Shown here one piece after another: positions 23,898 through 33,597 of a stretch of DNA of 64,000 nt. The notes below the pieces were generated by a model. It was not told the DNA's origin. It did no database searches and saw only the letters and a program-made list of their open reading frames with translations. This stretch comes from Chryseobacterium bernardetii (GTDB lineage: Bacteria > Bacteroidota > Bacteroidia > Flavobacteriales > Weeksellaceae): NCBI RefSeq assembly GCF_003815975.1, contig NZ_CP033932.1, forward strand, positions 1,961,001 to 2,025,000. Direction: 5' to 3'. The translations under genes and the position numbers were made by a program. How positions within the stretch are numbered: the stretch's first letter is position 1; every line of letters begins with the position of its first letter.

Positions 23898-26800
23898 TTA
23901 AAATTTCATTCCGACTCCTGCAGAGATTCGTCCACCATCTGCACCATAGAAATAATTCAGTCTGGCAGACATCATTTCCACCACACTTAACCAAATCCCG
24001 GCACCTACAGATTGATGCCATTTTCTGGAGTATTCACCATCATTCCATACACGGCCGATGTCATAACCAACAAGGATACCCAGATTGGCAGGAATAATAT
24101 TGTTCCTGATTCTTCCAAAATCCCAGCGGATCTCAGAATTGTTGGTAAAATAAGATCTTCCTGAGAATCTTTCATTCCTGAACGCTCTCATCCCATTGTT
24201 CCCTCCAATAGCAGCCGCCTGATAGAATTCAAAATTATTATTGTTGATCCACATGGCATTGCTGGCATTGGCAAATACGAAAACTCCTTTTTTATCAATT
24301 CTGTGATCAATCGCAAATCTTCCTTTTACTGTCAGGAAATTTCTGTTGAAATTAGAAAAAGTCGCTTTCCAGTCGGCATTCAGCATCAGTTCCATTCCCA
24401 GGGTTGGGAAGGCAGGGTTATCTGCATTTTTATAGCTGAACGTATAATTGGCTCCCAAGAATTGCTGGCTGTTAAAAACTTCCGGTCTTACATCCGGGGA
24501 AGTATTGATGAAGCGTCCGTCTTTTCTCTGTACTTTATTATCTTCGAAGGTAAGCTGCAGCTGATGGTTGAAATTCATCCAGCCTTTCTTAGAGATAGAA
24601 GGGGCAACATTGAATTTTGAAATTCTTGCCCTGTTGTATTCTCTTTCCGTGGCTTCCTCATCATACGGACTTTCATTGGACAGTCCGAAGAAGTTCTGAG
24701 AAAATCTTGGGGTGGTATAAGCCGCATCAATATTAAAATCCCATCCTGAAATTGCTTTCTTGAAAATACCTTTGTAGATAAGGCTAAATCCGGCAGTAGC
24801 AGTATAAAAATTAGCCTTTAAGCTGTGTTTCTGAGTAAAAGGATCACGGATGAAGTTATTTACTGTATAATTGGCTAAAACACCAACAATAACACCATCA
24901 TCAGGGTTATAATCCAAATTGGGATATCCTGCTAAAGCATTGTATTTCGGATGCTTGTAATTGTAAGTATTGACTTCATAATCATCTGAAATATTTTTGG
25001 TAGCATTTCCTGCATTGTAGGTGTTTTTCTGAGAGGCGAAATCGTAAATTTTTACTTTTCTTCCATCTGATACATTATAGACATCATGATTATTGCCGCC
25101 AATCAGTCTGATGTTCATTTTAGGGCGCCCGTTTCCTGCTACTTCATACACATCATCATCTTCCAGTCCATAAATCCAAAGCTCTTTTGTTTTGGAATCA
25201 TGGTACGTTTTTTCAAAAACAAGTTCGTTCTTATCTTTGTTTTTACCTAATTTATATTGCTGTACAAGAACAGAATGTCCGTTTTTGGTAATCACAAATT
25301 TATCAGGCTCCACAGTTCCGGCTAAAGGAACTTTTTCCTGCAGAACATTATAATAATCGGAAGCATATTTCTGTAATTTAGTTTTTCTGATTTTCAGTTT
25401 TCTCTGAATATCTGTTACAGTGCTGTCCTGAACTTCTTTAGGAAGGTTATGGAAGGCATCATCAATATCCGAATCTGTTAAATGTTCCTGAATATATTTT
25501 GCCTGGGTTTCCCATTCTTCCGGGGTTGAGGCTTTTAAAAAGACAAGATCCATTGGGTAAGGCTCCATGGCCAGCCATTTTACACTGCTGATATCTTCTG
25601 TAAAAGTTTTCATGTGCCGGATGGCAGGAACATTCATGATAAGTCTGAATGCAGCTCCGTCATATTTACTGAAAGCCTGGTCTCTGTCTTTTGGAATGGG
25701 TTTATAGATGATTTTATTTTCTTTTTCATATTCTGCCCATTTCCACTGATCTGAATGCCTGTCCCAATCACCAATCAGCATATCAAATAATCTTGCCCTG
25801 ATGTAAGATTCTCGGTCTACGGAATATTTATTGCTTTTGGTGAGGTTTTTCAGGACATCGTCAGTAGAGAGAATATCTTTTGCATTATCCAGATAAGCCA
25901 ATGTTTTAGGATCTGAAGAATAGCGCTCTTCAATCATATACATTTCATCACCATAATCCTGATTATATTTCCCTAAAGTCTGCTGCTTAGGAATATAATA
26001 CAGTTTCGGATTGCTATGGAAAATATCCAGTTTTTCTGACATATTTCCAATAGTAAACGGAGTAAACGGATGGTTGGTAGTATAAAAATCCAAAAGGAAT
26101 TTTTCCGGGAAAGTATTGGTTAATTCCTCTGCCAAAGTGCTTCTTTGGAAAGCCATATTATTAAGGAAGCGTACAGCACTTTTTTTCACTCCACGCATTA
26201 CGAATTCCTGCCCGTCATTAGCTTTTAGTCTTAAACTGTTAGACTGGTTTCCTCCTCCTTCTCTGAAAGGGATATAGCCGCCATTCAATTCAGAAAGATT
26301 GGCTGTAGGCGCTTCAATAGGAATTCCATAATATTTTCTGTAGTGATCTCCCCAAAGCCATCGGTAAAAGCCTCCTTTTTGGGTAAGCTGAACAGGATAG
26401 ATACTGGAAGATACTGTAGCCGGAAATGTATTTGGGAAGTTGTTCACAAATTCATCAGGCTTGGATATCACAGAGATCTGTGACAGTTTCTGAAGCTTTG
26501 CATCTTTCGTAGAGAAGAACTCTACATCAGTACTCTGGTCTTTTCTGATATTAAGAACTGCAAAACCACTTCCTCCGTAGGAAAAATCTGTTTTTTCAGC
26601 AATGGTAGACGGATCCGTTTTAGATCCTGCACCGCTGATGATCTGTCTCATATTTCCCTCTTCATGATACTGTAAATTGTGGTCATGTCCGGAAACGAAG
26701 ATAACATTATCTTTATCCTGCACAATACTTTTCAGCCTGTTGGCAAGTTCTCCATAGTGCTGATTGTTAATGTCTGCCGGGCTGATTCCTGAAGAACTCC

Positions 26801-27614
26801 TAAGAATATTGATAAGGCTGGCCACTCCCGGTACGGGTATTTTACTTTTCAGAGGGAAAAGGTGTGACTTCGCTGAATGAAATCCTGCATGGGTTCCGCT
26901 GCTGATAACCGGATGATGCAGCGCAACAATGATTTTTTTACCCTGATTTTTAATAATAAGATCTTTAAATTCTGTGTAAAAATCTTCACGGGTTTTGATG
27001 TTGCAGTTTTTATTGATTCCGGGATAGTTGTCCCAGTTGGTAATTACCCATTCCGTATCAATAGCGATGAGCTTAATGTCTTTCGTGATGCTTATATCAT
27101 CAATGGGGCATCCGTTTTTAGGCAGGAATGCCTTCTTATCATCAAAGTATTTTTTTACTAATGATTCCTGGGCATTTAACCCACTCAAACCACTGTACCA
27201 GTCATGATTTCCTGGAATTACAAGGGTCTTTCCTTTAAAGTTTTTAGTGATTGCCAGCTGATCTTCCAGTTTTTGTTTGGCTAAAGCATAGCCTTTATCA
27301 GATTCTTTAGGCATTCCGTTGGGATAAATATTATCTCCAAGGAAGATGAGCATAGAGTTGCTGTCTGCAGAATCCAGTTTGCCTTTTAGTAAATTCAGAG
27401 TTTCCTTTGCCTGAGGTTCATTTGCATTTCCGGCATCTCCAATGAGGAAAAGCTTAAAATCATTTTCAGATTTTATCTCGGAATCTTTTACTTCAAATAA
27501 GTTTTTGCCTTTTTGTACGTTATATGTTGCGCAGGAATACATTACTCCGGCGGACATTACTGTTCTCAGAACAATAGAAGTATTTTTTAGATGAGTTTTA
27601 AAGGATAAATTCAT
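23898..27614 (-). CDS. Metallophosphoesterase fused to a kinase-like region and a C-terminal Omp85-type barrel
   Basis: A 1238-residue exported lipoprotein-like protein (possible lipobox 'VMYSC'). Residues ~54-340 are a calcineurin-like phosphatase with 'LIGDAGNANE', 'LGDNIYPNG', 'PGNHDWYSG', 'ALHHPV' and 'SGHDHNLQYH'. Residues ~460-660 hold 'MLIGDWDRHSDQWKW' (about 613-627) and 'IPKDRDQAF' (about 640), which mirror the catalytic motifs of Fam20C/CotH-type secretory kinases; this is a resemblance, not a family match. Residues ~900-1238 are a beta-barrel with 'GGNNGMRAFRNERFSGRSYF' of the BamA/TamA (Omp85) family. Function unknown; the barrel would hold the enzyme at the outer membrane. Stops 26 bases from the divergent HD gene. 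Confidence 0.85.
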   Translation of the reverse strand: MNLSFKTHLKNTSIVLRTVMSAGVMYSCATYNVQKGKNLFEVKDSEIKSENDFKLFLIGDAGNANEPQAKETLNLLKGKLDSADSNSMLIFLGDNIYPNGMPKESDKGYALAKQKLEDQLAITKNFKGKTLVIPGNHDWYSGLSGLNAQESLVKKYFDDKKAFLPKNGCPIDDISITKDIKLIAIDTEWVITNWDNYPGINKNCNIKTREDFYTEFKDLIIKNQGKKIIVALHHPVISSGTHAGFHSAKSHLFPLKSKIPVPGVASLINILRSSSGISPADINNQHYGELANRLKSIVQDKDNVIFVSGHDHNLQYHEEGNMRQIISGAGSKTDPSTIAEKTDFSYGGSGFAVLNIRKDQSTDVEFFSTKDAKLQKLSQISVISKPDEFVNNFPNTFPATVSSSIYPVQLTQKGGFYRWLWGDHYRKYYGIPIEAPTANLSELNGGYIPFREGGGNQSNSLRLKANDGQEFVMRGVKKSAVRFLNNMAFQRSTLAEELTNTFPEKFLLDFYTTNHPFTPFTIGNMSEKLDIFHSNPKLYYIPKQQTLGKYNQDYGDEMYMIEERYSSDPKTLAYLDNAKDILSTDDVLKNLTKSNKYSVDRESYIRARLFDMLIGDWDRHSDQWKWAEYEKENKIIYKPIPKDRDQAFSKYDGAAFRLIMNVPAIRHMKTFTEDISSVKWLAMEPYPMDLVFLKASTPEEWETQAKYIQEHLTDSDIDDAFHNLPKEVQDSTVTDIQRKLKIRKTKLQKYASDYYNVLQEKVPLAGTVEPDKFVITKNGHSVLVQQYKLGKNKDKNELVFEKTYHDSKTKELWIYGLEDDDVYEVAGNGRPKMNIRLIGGNNHDVYNVSDGRKVKIYDFASQKNTYNAGNATKNISDDYEVNTYNYKHPKYNALAGYPNLDYNPDDGVIVGVLANYTVNNFIRDPFTQKHSLKANFYTATAGFSLIYKGIFKKAISGWDFNIDAAYTTPRFSQNFFGLSNESPYDEEATEREYNRARISKFNVAPSISKKGWMNFNHQLQLTFEDNKVQRKDGRFINTSPDVRPEVFNSQQFLGANYTFSYKNADNPAFPTLGMELMLNADWKATFSNFNRNFLTVKGRFAIDHRIDKKGVFVFANASNAMWINNNNFEFYQAAAIGGNNGMRAFRNERFSGRSYFTNNSEIRWDFGRIRNNIIPANLGILVGYDIGRVWNDGEYSRKWHQSVGAGIWLSVVEMMSARLNYFYGADGGRISAGVGMKF

Positions 27615-27640
27615 AAATTTACATTAACAAAAATTCAGGA

Positions 27641-28816
27641 ATGAGCATTCTAGACAAAGCTAAAAATTATGTTGAAATCTTATTCAAAGATAAGCTATCT
27701 TCAGTATATTTTTATCATAATTTTATTCATACTGCCTATACGGTAAATAAGGCCGAGGAGATTATGAAATATACCCCTGTTTCTGAAGAAGATCAGGAAA
27801 AAGTACTTGTGGCCTTATGGTTTCATGATACGGGATATATAGAATGTGCCATGAATCATGAAGAAAGAGGGGTTGAAATTATGAAAAACTTCCTTCATCA
27901 GGAAAATTATCCGGACAACTATATTGCTGATGTGGAAAAACTGATCCTGGCAACTAAAATTGCCTATGTTCCTCAAAACTTACTGGAGAAAATTGTAAAA
28001 GACGCAGATTTCAGTCATTTTGCAGGACATGATTACAGTGATATCTCAGATGCCTTAAGAAAAGAGTGGGAGCTTACCAATGTAAGGTGTTTCTCTAATG
28101 AGGAATGGAATGCCGGAAATCTGGACATGCTCAAAAACAAGCATACCTTTTATACTGATTATGCTAAAGAGAACTGGGAACCTTTGAAAAAGAAAAATAT
28201 CAAAAAGATCGAAAAGAAGCTGGGAAAAGAAGAAGAAAAGAAAGACCATACGGATTCTAAATCTGAAAGTAAAAAAGATAAGGAAAAATCAGACAGAAGT
28301 GTGGATACCTTATTCAGGGTAACACTTAACAATCACACAAGGCTGAGTGATATTGCAGACAGTAAAGCTAATATTCTATTATCTGTAAATGCTGTTATCA
28401 TTTCAGTCTGCCTTTCTGTTTTGGTTCCGAAGCTGGATGCCCCTAAAAATTCACATCTTATTCTTCCGAGCTTCATATTATTGCTTTCAAGTGTATTGAC
28501 TATTGTATTTGCGATATTATCTACGAAACCTAATGTAACCAAAACTACATTTACATCACAGGATATTGTCAATAGAAAAGTGAACCTGCTGTTCTTCGGA
28601 AACTTTCAGCAAATGCTGTTTGATGACTATCAGAATGCGATGAGAGATTTGATTAAAGACAGGGATTATATTTATGATTCTATGGTGAAAGATCTTTATT
28701 TTTTAGGTAAAGTTCTAGACAGAAAGTATAAACTTTTATCTATAACCTATAAAATTTTCATGGCCGGAATTATTATTTCCGTCCTGTCTTTTGGATTTGC
28801 TTTCTTTACTCTTTAA
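27641..28816 (+). CDS. HD-domain protein with C-terminal Pycsar-effector-type transmembrane (PycTM) domain
   Basis: This 391-residue protein has an HD phosphohydrolase domain in residues 20-170: 'YHNFIHTAYTV', 'ALWFHDTGY', 'MNHEERG' and 'VKDADFSH' supply the metal ligands. A lysine- and glutamate-rich linker follows (about 185-225). Residues 226-391 are a DUF5706/PycTM membrane domain, with 'RLSDIADSKANILLSVNAV' and four hydrophobic segments. PycTM domains form the membrane effector of Pycsar antiphage systems, where cyclic UMP/CMP activates them. No cyclase gene is beside it, so the defence role is uncertain. HD domains degrade cyclic nucleotides in some relatives. Divergent from the phosphoesterase-barrel gene. 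Confidence 0.85.
   Translation: MSILDKAKNYVEILFKDKLSSVYFYHNFIHTAYTVNKAEEIMKYTPVSEEDQEKVLVALWFHDTGYIECAMNHEERGVEIMKNFLHQENYPDNYIADVEKLILATKIAYVPQNLLEKIVKDADFSHFAGHDYSDISDALRKEWELTNVRCFSNEEWNAGNLDMLKNKHTFYTDYAKENWEPLKKKNIKKIEKKLGKEEEKKDHTDSKSESKKDKEKSDRSVDTLFRVTLNNHTRLSDIADSKANILLSVNAVIISVCLSVLVPKLDAPKNSHLILPSFILLLSSVLTIVFAILSTKPNVTKTTFTSQDIVNRKVNLLFFGNFQQMLFDDYQNAMRDLIKDRDYIYDSMVKDLYFLGKVLDRKYKLLSITYKIFMAGIIISVLSFGFAFFTL
27655..27687 (-). promoter_or_regulatory. Candidate promoter of the phosphoesterase-barrel gene
   Basis: TTG (complement of 27685-27687), 22 bases, then TAGCTTTG (complement of 27655-27662) fit the promoter pattern. It lies inside the start of the HD gene, which is expected because only 26 bases separate the two start codons. 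Confidence 0.4.
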
Positions 28817-28838
28817 TTAAAACAAAATATATAATGAG

Positions 28839-28873
28839 TTTCAGTCAGTTTATATTGGCTGAAATTTTTTTTT
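28839..28873 (+). terminator. Rho-independent terminator of the HD-PycTM gene
   Basis: The stem TTTCAGTCA/TGGCTGAAA (28839-28847 with 28856-28864, one G-U pair) is followed by T9. Confidence 0.85.
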
Positions 28874-28906
28874 ATAAGGAATATTTGGGGTAAGTAAAAA
28901 CAGGTC

Positions 28907-31225
28907 TTATTTTACAGTACTCTCCTGGCTTATTGAAACTCTCAATGCCAATAATCCTGTAATTCCCTGAAGGTCTTCTACCTTTAGAAATTCAACATCA
29001 TGTTCCAGAATGCCTTTCTTCTGGAGTTTGGTGACATATTCCAGGTATTCTTTCTGGTTCTCCATACCAAAATAGACAATGGTAATTTTTCCCGGAGCAG
29101 TAATACGTTCCGGAGAATCTTTTACGTGAGCTTTATCCAGACGTTTTTTAATGATCTCGTAGTAAGAATTATAGGCTCCATCTACATCAAAACGCTTTTC
29201 ATCCATTCTGAAGCGGATGTCTATTTTTTCATTATAAACAAAGATCAGAGAAGCAATGTCTAATGGAATAGGAAGGTCTTTTTTAAAAGACTGAAATTCA
29301 AGCTCCATTCTGCAGATGGTTTTCAGCTGCCAGTATCTTAATTTATGTACAACTTTCGATGTATAGTGCAGTTCCGGCGCAATGTTATGACCAATATATA
29401 GATTATGCTCTACACCATCAGACTTGAATCTTTCATAGTAATGCGGAAAAATCTGCTGGGCTTTGATCTGGTTTTCATCCAGCATATCTGCCAGTTTTCT
29501 GTTGAGCAGTGTTATAGAATCATCCAGTTTTTTTCTGTGATTATAAAACAGATCGGTTTGGGAAAGTACCTGTGAAAAATAATCCTTGATTTTTGTTTTT
29601 ACTTCCCGGGAAGATTTCATTTCCAGCCTGGCCTGTAAAAAAGGATGGATTTCTTCTCTCAGTAATCTTTGAAAACGTTGTTCCGTATCTGCTTTAATCT
29701 CATTGTTCAGTTCATTCTCAAACACATCAAGAGCCAATGCGAATTTTTCCGAGTCAGAATTCGTTAGGGCCAGAATATCAATGAGCCATTCAATTTGTTG
29801 GTTGAGGTCCTGAAGCATCAAATTAAAACGCTTTTCAGAGGAAGAGCGAATATCAGATACACCAAATAACGGAGTTAGGTTTTTAAAGGAAATTTGCTTT
29901 AAAGTATATATTTTTTTGCCAAGTGAAGCCGTAAAATATTTTTCGGCCTCATTCCTGAATTTCCATACCACACTATCATGGATTGAAGTGTATTCCCGCT
30001 GGATAATAGCTTCTATCTGATAATTTTTTTCAAAATAGAACCTGCTCAGAGAGAAAAGAATCATGTCTGAGAAAAACTCCATTTTTTTGAGCTTTAACCC
30101 GTTAAAACTACCGGCAATGGGAGAAGTGAATTCCATGATGGCGAGCAGGTCATTATCTTTCATGATAGGAATTACCATGAAACTGTTAACATTATTATCC
30201 TTTAAAATATTAAATGATGGCAGCTGTCTTACACTTTCATCCAGGTTATTTACATTGGAAACCACAATGGGCTTTGAATTATGGCTTAAGTTATTGAAGG
30301 TGTTTATTCTGGCTTCTTCATCAAAAGCATTGATCCAGAAATCAAGGATATGATTGGTTAATACACTTTCATAAATAGGAAGCTTCTCCAATTTTTGTTC
30401 TTTCTTGTTGAAAGTCATCAGCCCGAAGTTGAGTTCGGCTACATCAAAGTAAGATTTGAAGATCTCAGTCAGATTTTCATTGGGGTTTAAATCTTCCGGA
30501 TCAATTTCTATCATGCTTGACTTCAGATCAGATAATGCCACCTCGGAAGTACAGTCTACAAGAGAGATAATTGTAAAACCTTTCAGTATCCAGGATTGTG
30601 AAGGGAAATATTTTTTCCAAAGCTTAAAATCATCCAGATTTTCCAACAGCATATCCAGAATATCATCAGAAGGGATTTTTGCACCTTCAGTTGGATAAAT
30701 CTCTGTAAAATCTGAATTTACCGTTATCTTATAATGTTTCATGATTCCCTGTTTATTGGGGATATCATAATAAAATGGGATGGTACTTTTGATATCTTTT
30801 TTAAAATAGCTCTGAAGAATCAGGCAGCAGCAAAACACATAAAATTCATCGTCACTGATGTTTCTCAGCTCAATTTCAAAATCTTTTCCTGCATCTTTAA
30901 GGATATCTTTAAACCTTTCGGTATAATTGAAAGTGATATTAGAAAGGGGAATACTTGCAGCCTTTATTTCATTTCGGGTAAGGCCTGTAGGAAAAAGATC
31001 AGCGAGTAATGACCTGATAAGATCTTCATTTTTTTCCAGAATGCTTATATCCTGAAAACCGTCTTTCAGTTCTTTAAAATTCCGTGTTCTCTCAATCAGG
31101 GACTCAGCGTAGTTAGCCCTGTATTCCAAGCGGTCATTATATCGGATATGCTCCAATACATCCAAATATTTCTTGAATGATATATAAACCTGAAAGGGAG
31201 AGTCTTTTTTGTAAAGATTAGCCAA
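28907..31225 (-). CDS. GAF-domain-containing protein of unknown function
   Basis: This 772-residue cytoplasmic protein has no signal peptide. Residues ~250-410 look like a GAF sensor domain ('SFMVIPIMKDNDLLAIMEF', 'FSDMILFSLSRFYFE'). The rest is helical, with a conserved central region ('HDSVVWKFRNEAEKYF') and a C-terminal globular part ('GKITIVYFGMENQKEYLEYV'). It is a family common in Bacteroidota, without assigned function. No kinase, cyclase or DNA-binding motif is seen, so what the sensor controls is unknown. It is convergent with the HD-PycTM gene; no clear promoter was recognised in the 209 bases upstream. Confidence 0.7.
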   Translation of the reverse strand: MANLYKKDSPFQVYISFKKYLDVLEHIRYNDRLEYRANYAESLIERTRNFKELKDGFQDISILEKNEDLIRSLLADLFPTGLTRNEIKAASIPLSNITFNYTERFKDILKDAGKDFEIELRNISDDEFYVFCCCLILQSYFKKDIKSTIPFYYDIPNKQGIMKHYKITVNSDFTEIYPTEGAKIPSDDILDMLLENLDDFKLWKKYFPSQSWILKGFTIISLVDCTSEVALSDLKSSMIEIDPEDLNPNENLTEIFKSYFDVAELNFGLMTFNKKEQKLEKLPIYESVLTNHILDFWINAFDEEARINTFNNLSHNSKPIVVSNVNNLDESVRQLPSFNILKDNNVNSFMVIPIMKDNDLLAIMEFTSPIAGSFNGLKLKKMEFFSDMILFSLSRFYFEKNYQIEAIIQREYTSIHDSVVWKFRNEAEKYFTASLGKKIYTLKQISFKNLTPLFGVSDIRSSSEKRFNLMLQDLNQQIEWLIDILALTNSDSEKFALALDVFENELNNEIKADTEQRFQRLLREEIHPFLQARLEMKSSREVKTKIKDYFSQVLSQTDLFYNHRKKLDDSITLLNRKLADMLDENQIKAQQIFPHYYERFKSDGVEHNLYIGHNIAPELHYTSKVVHKLRYWQLKTICRMELEFQSFKKDLPIPLDIASLIFVYNEKIDIRFRMDEKRFDVDGAYNSYYEIIKKRLDKAHVKDSPERITAPGKITIVYFGMENQKEYLEYVTKLQKKGILEHDVEFLKVEDLQGITGLLALRVSISQESTVK

Positions 31226-31434
31226 CTACTGAAATTTAAAGTAAAGTTATGAAAAAAAGAATATTTTCAATTGTGTTTCAGATTTATGAAAATGATTTTT
31301 TAGAACTGCTTTGTTTTATTTTTTTGAACAGATAATCAAAAAGAATAGCATATTGCATGGTTTTGTTTTAATTTTTAAAAATATTTGCAGTGAGAGATTA
31401 TTTCTGCATGATTGAAATGTAAAACCGGTCTTTT

Positions 31435-31956
31435 CTATTTTGTTTTAACAATATTGTCCTGCTCTTTTAATACAGGGATTTTAATTTTCTTATTTTTAAT
31501 GAGCGAAGCAGCAAAGTCTTTGAATGATTCCTGTACATTGAGGACATATTCATCCAAAATGTTTTTTTGGGTTTCTTCATTAATTATTTTATCAATTTCC
31601 CCGGTATTGCTATAGTAAAACAGATAAGTTTCATATTGGGTTTCTGCCGGTTCATCATTCACATAGCTGTCTACCCTGAACTTTACCTTTACGGTTGTTT
31701 TATCCTGGGAAATATCTTCAGCATTGTAGGTAACTGCACATCCTGAACCACAGCTTAGAGTAAAGGAACTATTTCCCATATCCGCTATGGCTTCTTTGGC
31801 TGGAGCTACCTTGGTTGTGGCTTGTATAGGTGGAAGGTTTTCTATTTTTTGTTCCAGGGTTTTCTTTTTACATGAAGATAATGTAGAAAACAGGAAAAGG
31901 GATGCTAGAATTGTCTTCGTTGATATAACGAATACAGCCGGTACATTTTTTATCAT
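31435..31956 (-). CDS. Small lipoprotein, candidate immunity protein
   Basis: This 173-residue lipoprotein has a signal 'TILASLFLFSTLSSC' and Lys residues (KKK) after the lipid cysteine, with no acidic surface-export signal. The mature region is beta-rich ('SFTLSCGSGCAVTYNAEDI', 'VKVKFRVDSYVNDEPAETQ'), ending in a basic helix. It is not recognised as a known family. It is the last gene in the minus-strand row after the lytic effector. Lipoproteins like this that face the periplasm are plausible immunity factors for a peptidoglycan-attacking effector, but this is inference from position. Confidence 0.6.
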   Translation of the reverse strand: MIKNVPAVFVISTKTILASLFLFSTLSSCKKKTLEQKIENLPPIQATTKVAPAKEAIADMGNSSFTLSCGSGCAVTYNAEDISQDKTTVKVKFRVDSYVNDEPAETQYETYLFYYSNTGEIDKIINEETQKNILDEYVLNVQESFKDFAASLIKNKKIKIPVLKEQDNIVKTK

Positions 31957-31969
31957 AAGCCGTAAATAT

Positions 31970-32431
31970 TTATTTTTCTTTTATCAGGGGCATTTCATTA
32001 TTTCCCGGGTTAATAAAATAGATCGGATAACCGGAAATTAAATAGGTATTATCTGATTTTTCGATGTAAATAATACCCATTTCATCTTCTAACGAAGGGT
32101 TGAAAACCAGTTTTATCTTGTCATCATTGAGAACTTCAGCCTTTATATGAGAATAGGATTCCTTATCCCCGCCTTCATTAATCTGGATTGAGATATCATT
32201 CAGAGATTTGATCGTAATGTCATAACTTGTTTTGATCTCATCTTTGTTTGAAGCTTCGAAATGATAAACTCCTTCCCAACCGTTCGGAGTATCTATAGAT
32301 TTAATTGGGGTATTCTGAACAGGAACTGCTATATTTTCTGTAGGTTGAACAATTGCCTTATGGTTATCTTTCTTGCAGGAATAGGAAATGGTTATAATAG
32401 CAAGCAATAAAATGTTGAAGGTTCTTATCAT
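31970..32431 (-). CDS. Small lipoprotein, candidate immunity protein
   Basis: A 153-residue lipoprotein: signal 'MIRTFNILLLAIITISYSC', then KKDNH. The mature region has 'WEGVYHFEASNKDEIKTSY', 'DISIQINEGGDKESYSHI' and 'EDEMGIIYIEKSDNTYLI', suggesting a small beta-barrel with a fatty-acid-binding-like layout. Not recognised. It lies 13 bases before the next gene of the row, so it is co-transcribed. Confidence 0.6.
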   Translation of the reverse strand: MIRTFNILLLAIITISYSCKKDNHKAIVQPTENIAVPVQNTPIKSIDTPNGWEGVYHFEASNKDEIKTSYDITIKSLNDISIQINEGGDKESYSHIKAEVLNDDKIKLVFNPSLEDEMGIIYIEKSDNTYLISGYPIYFINPGNNEMPLIKEK

Positions 32432-32530
32432 ATAATCATGAATATTTCTTGTAATGATTTCTTTAATTTATTTTTTTATCGGAAACTAACTTTCTTTATT
32501 TTACATCTGTTCCTGGAAAAAAGGGTGTAA

Positions 32531-33577
32531 TTATTTGCATCTCTCAAGGATCAAAGGTGTTTTGCCACCATTTTCTTTGATGAGAAGGAAGTCATTGCCC
32601 ACAAATTCCAGTTTTTTCTTTTTCATGTTATATAATCCGGTCCATTGTAGTTCTGCTTTTCCATTTTTTTGCAGAATCAGTTTTCCAATAACCTTATCTT
32701 TTGAGATTTCTTCATCTACAATTTTTAAATTTTCTTTATAATAATCTTGCTGAGAAGCTAAACTTGCATATTTTAGAAGATACTCATTTTTATTGGACAC
32801 CTTTTCTATCTTTAGGTTGATGTAAATAGCATTAAAGTCATATAACGACAAATAGCCTTCGCTTTTATTGATATCAAGTTCTGTTAATTCGTTTTCACAA
32901 ATCACGGCCCAGGTTCCTTTTAGATCCGAAGGATATGTTTTTTCTTCTATTTTTCCATTTAATAATTTGATATCCTCCTGAATATTGTTAAATTTTTCGT
33001 CTTGATTTTGTTCAATTTTATTAAGTTTCAATTTTTTAGAAGGAGAGGACTGTATATAGACTTTTTTAGAGCTTTCATCGAAAGAAAAAGCCCCTTTCAC
33101 AAATTCTGAAACTTCATATGTTCCTATAAAATTAAGTGTATCTTTCCTGAAATGATAAAGAGAATATGTAGAAAACTGCTCTGTAAACGATGGCAATAAT
33201 AGATATCCTTCAGAAGGATCATTATTTTTCAACAAAAGATGGATGTCCTTTTCTGCAAGCTCAAGTGAGGAATCATAAAAAAAATTGAAATGAACTGGGT
33301 TCCAAGAAACATTTTCTTTTTTATTATTTTCAATAGAAATGTAAGCTCTTTCAGAAATATACCTAATTTTTACAGTAAGTGAATTGTGATGTAGATCTAG
33401 CTTTTGAACCTGCTTGTTTAGATCGTAATCTTTTTGCTTACTAATATTTGAAACTTCTGTATATAAGTTCTCTTTTGAATTATTTACTATACCGGCTTTA
33501 TCATTTGTGGTGTTTAATGAATCAGCTTTTTTACAGGAAATACATATCAACAAAAATAAGATTAAAAGGTTTTTCAC
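32531..33577 (-). CDS. Lipoprotein of unknown function, candidate immunity protein
   Basis: A 348-residue lipoprotein with signal 'MKNLLILFLLICISC' then KKADSL. The mature part is AT-rich, asparagine- and lysine-rich and mostly beta ('NSLTVKIRYISERAYISIE', 'GTWAVICENELTELDI', 'GKAELQWTGLYNMKKKKL'). The C-terminal half repeats the small-lipoprotein pattern seen in the neighbours. No enzyme motif. It is twenty bases from the next upstream lipoprotein gene and belongs to the row of four after the effector. Confidence 0.6.
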   Translation of the reverse strand: MKNLLILFLLICISCKKADSLNTTNDKAGIVNNSKENLYTEVSNISKQKDYDLNKQVQKLDLHHNSLTVKIRYISERAYISIENNKKENVSWNPVHFNFFYDSSLELAEKDIHLLLKNNDPSEGYLLLPSFTEQFSTYSLYHFRKDTLNFIGTYEVSEFVKGAFSFDESSKKVYIQSSPSKKLKLNKIEQNQDEKFNNIQEDIKLLNGKIEEKTYPSDLKGTWAVICENELTELDINKSEGYLSLYDFNAIYINLKIEKVSNKNEYLLKYASLASQQDYYKENLKIVDEEISKDKVIGKLILQKNGKAELQWTGLYNMKKKKLEFVGNDFLLIKENGGKTPLILERCK

Positions 33578-33597
33578 GTAAATTTAAGGTGTACTAT

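Noticed and set aside
27641..31225. A complete Pycsar antiphage operon
   Set aside because: The HD-PycTM protein lacks a neighbouring cyclase, and the GAF protein shows no cyclase motif and is on the opposite strand, so only an isolated effector-like domain can be supported.
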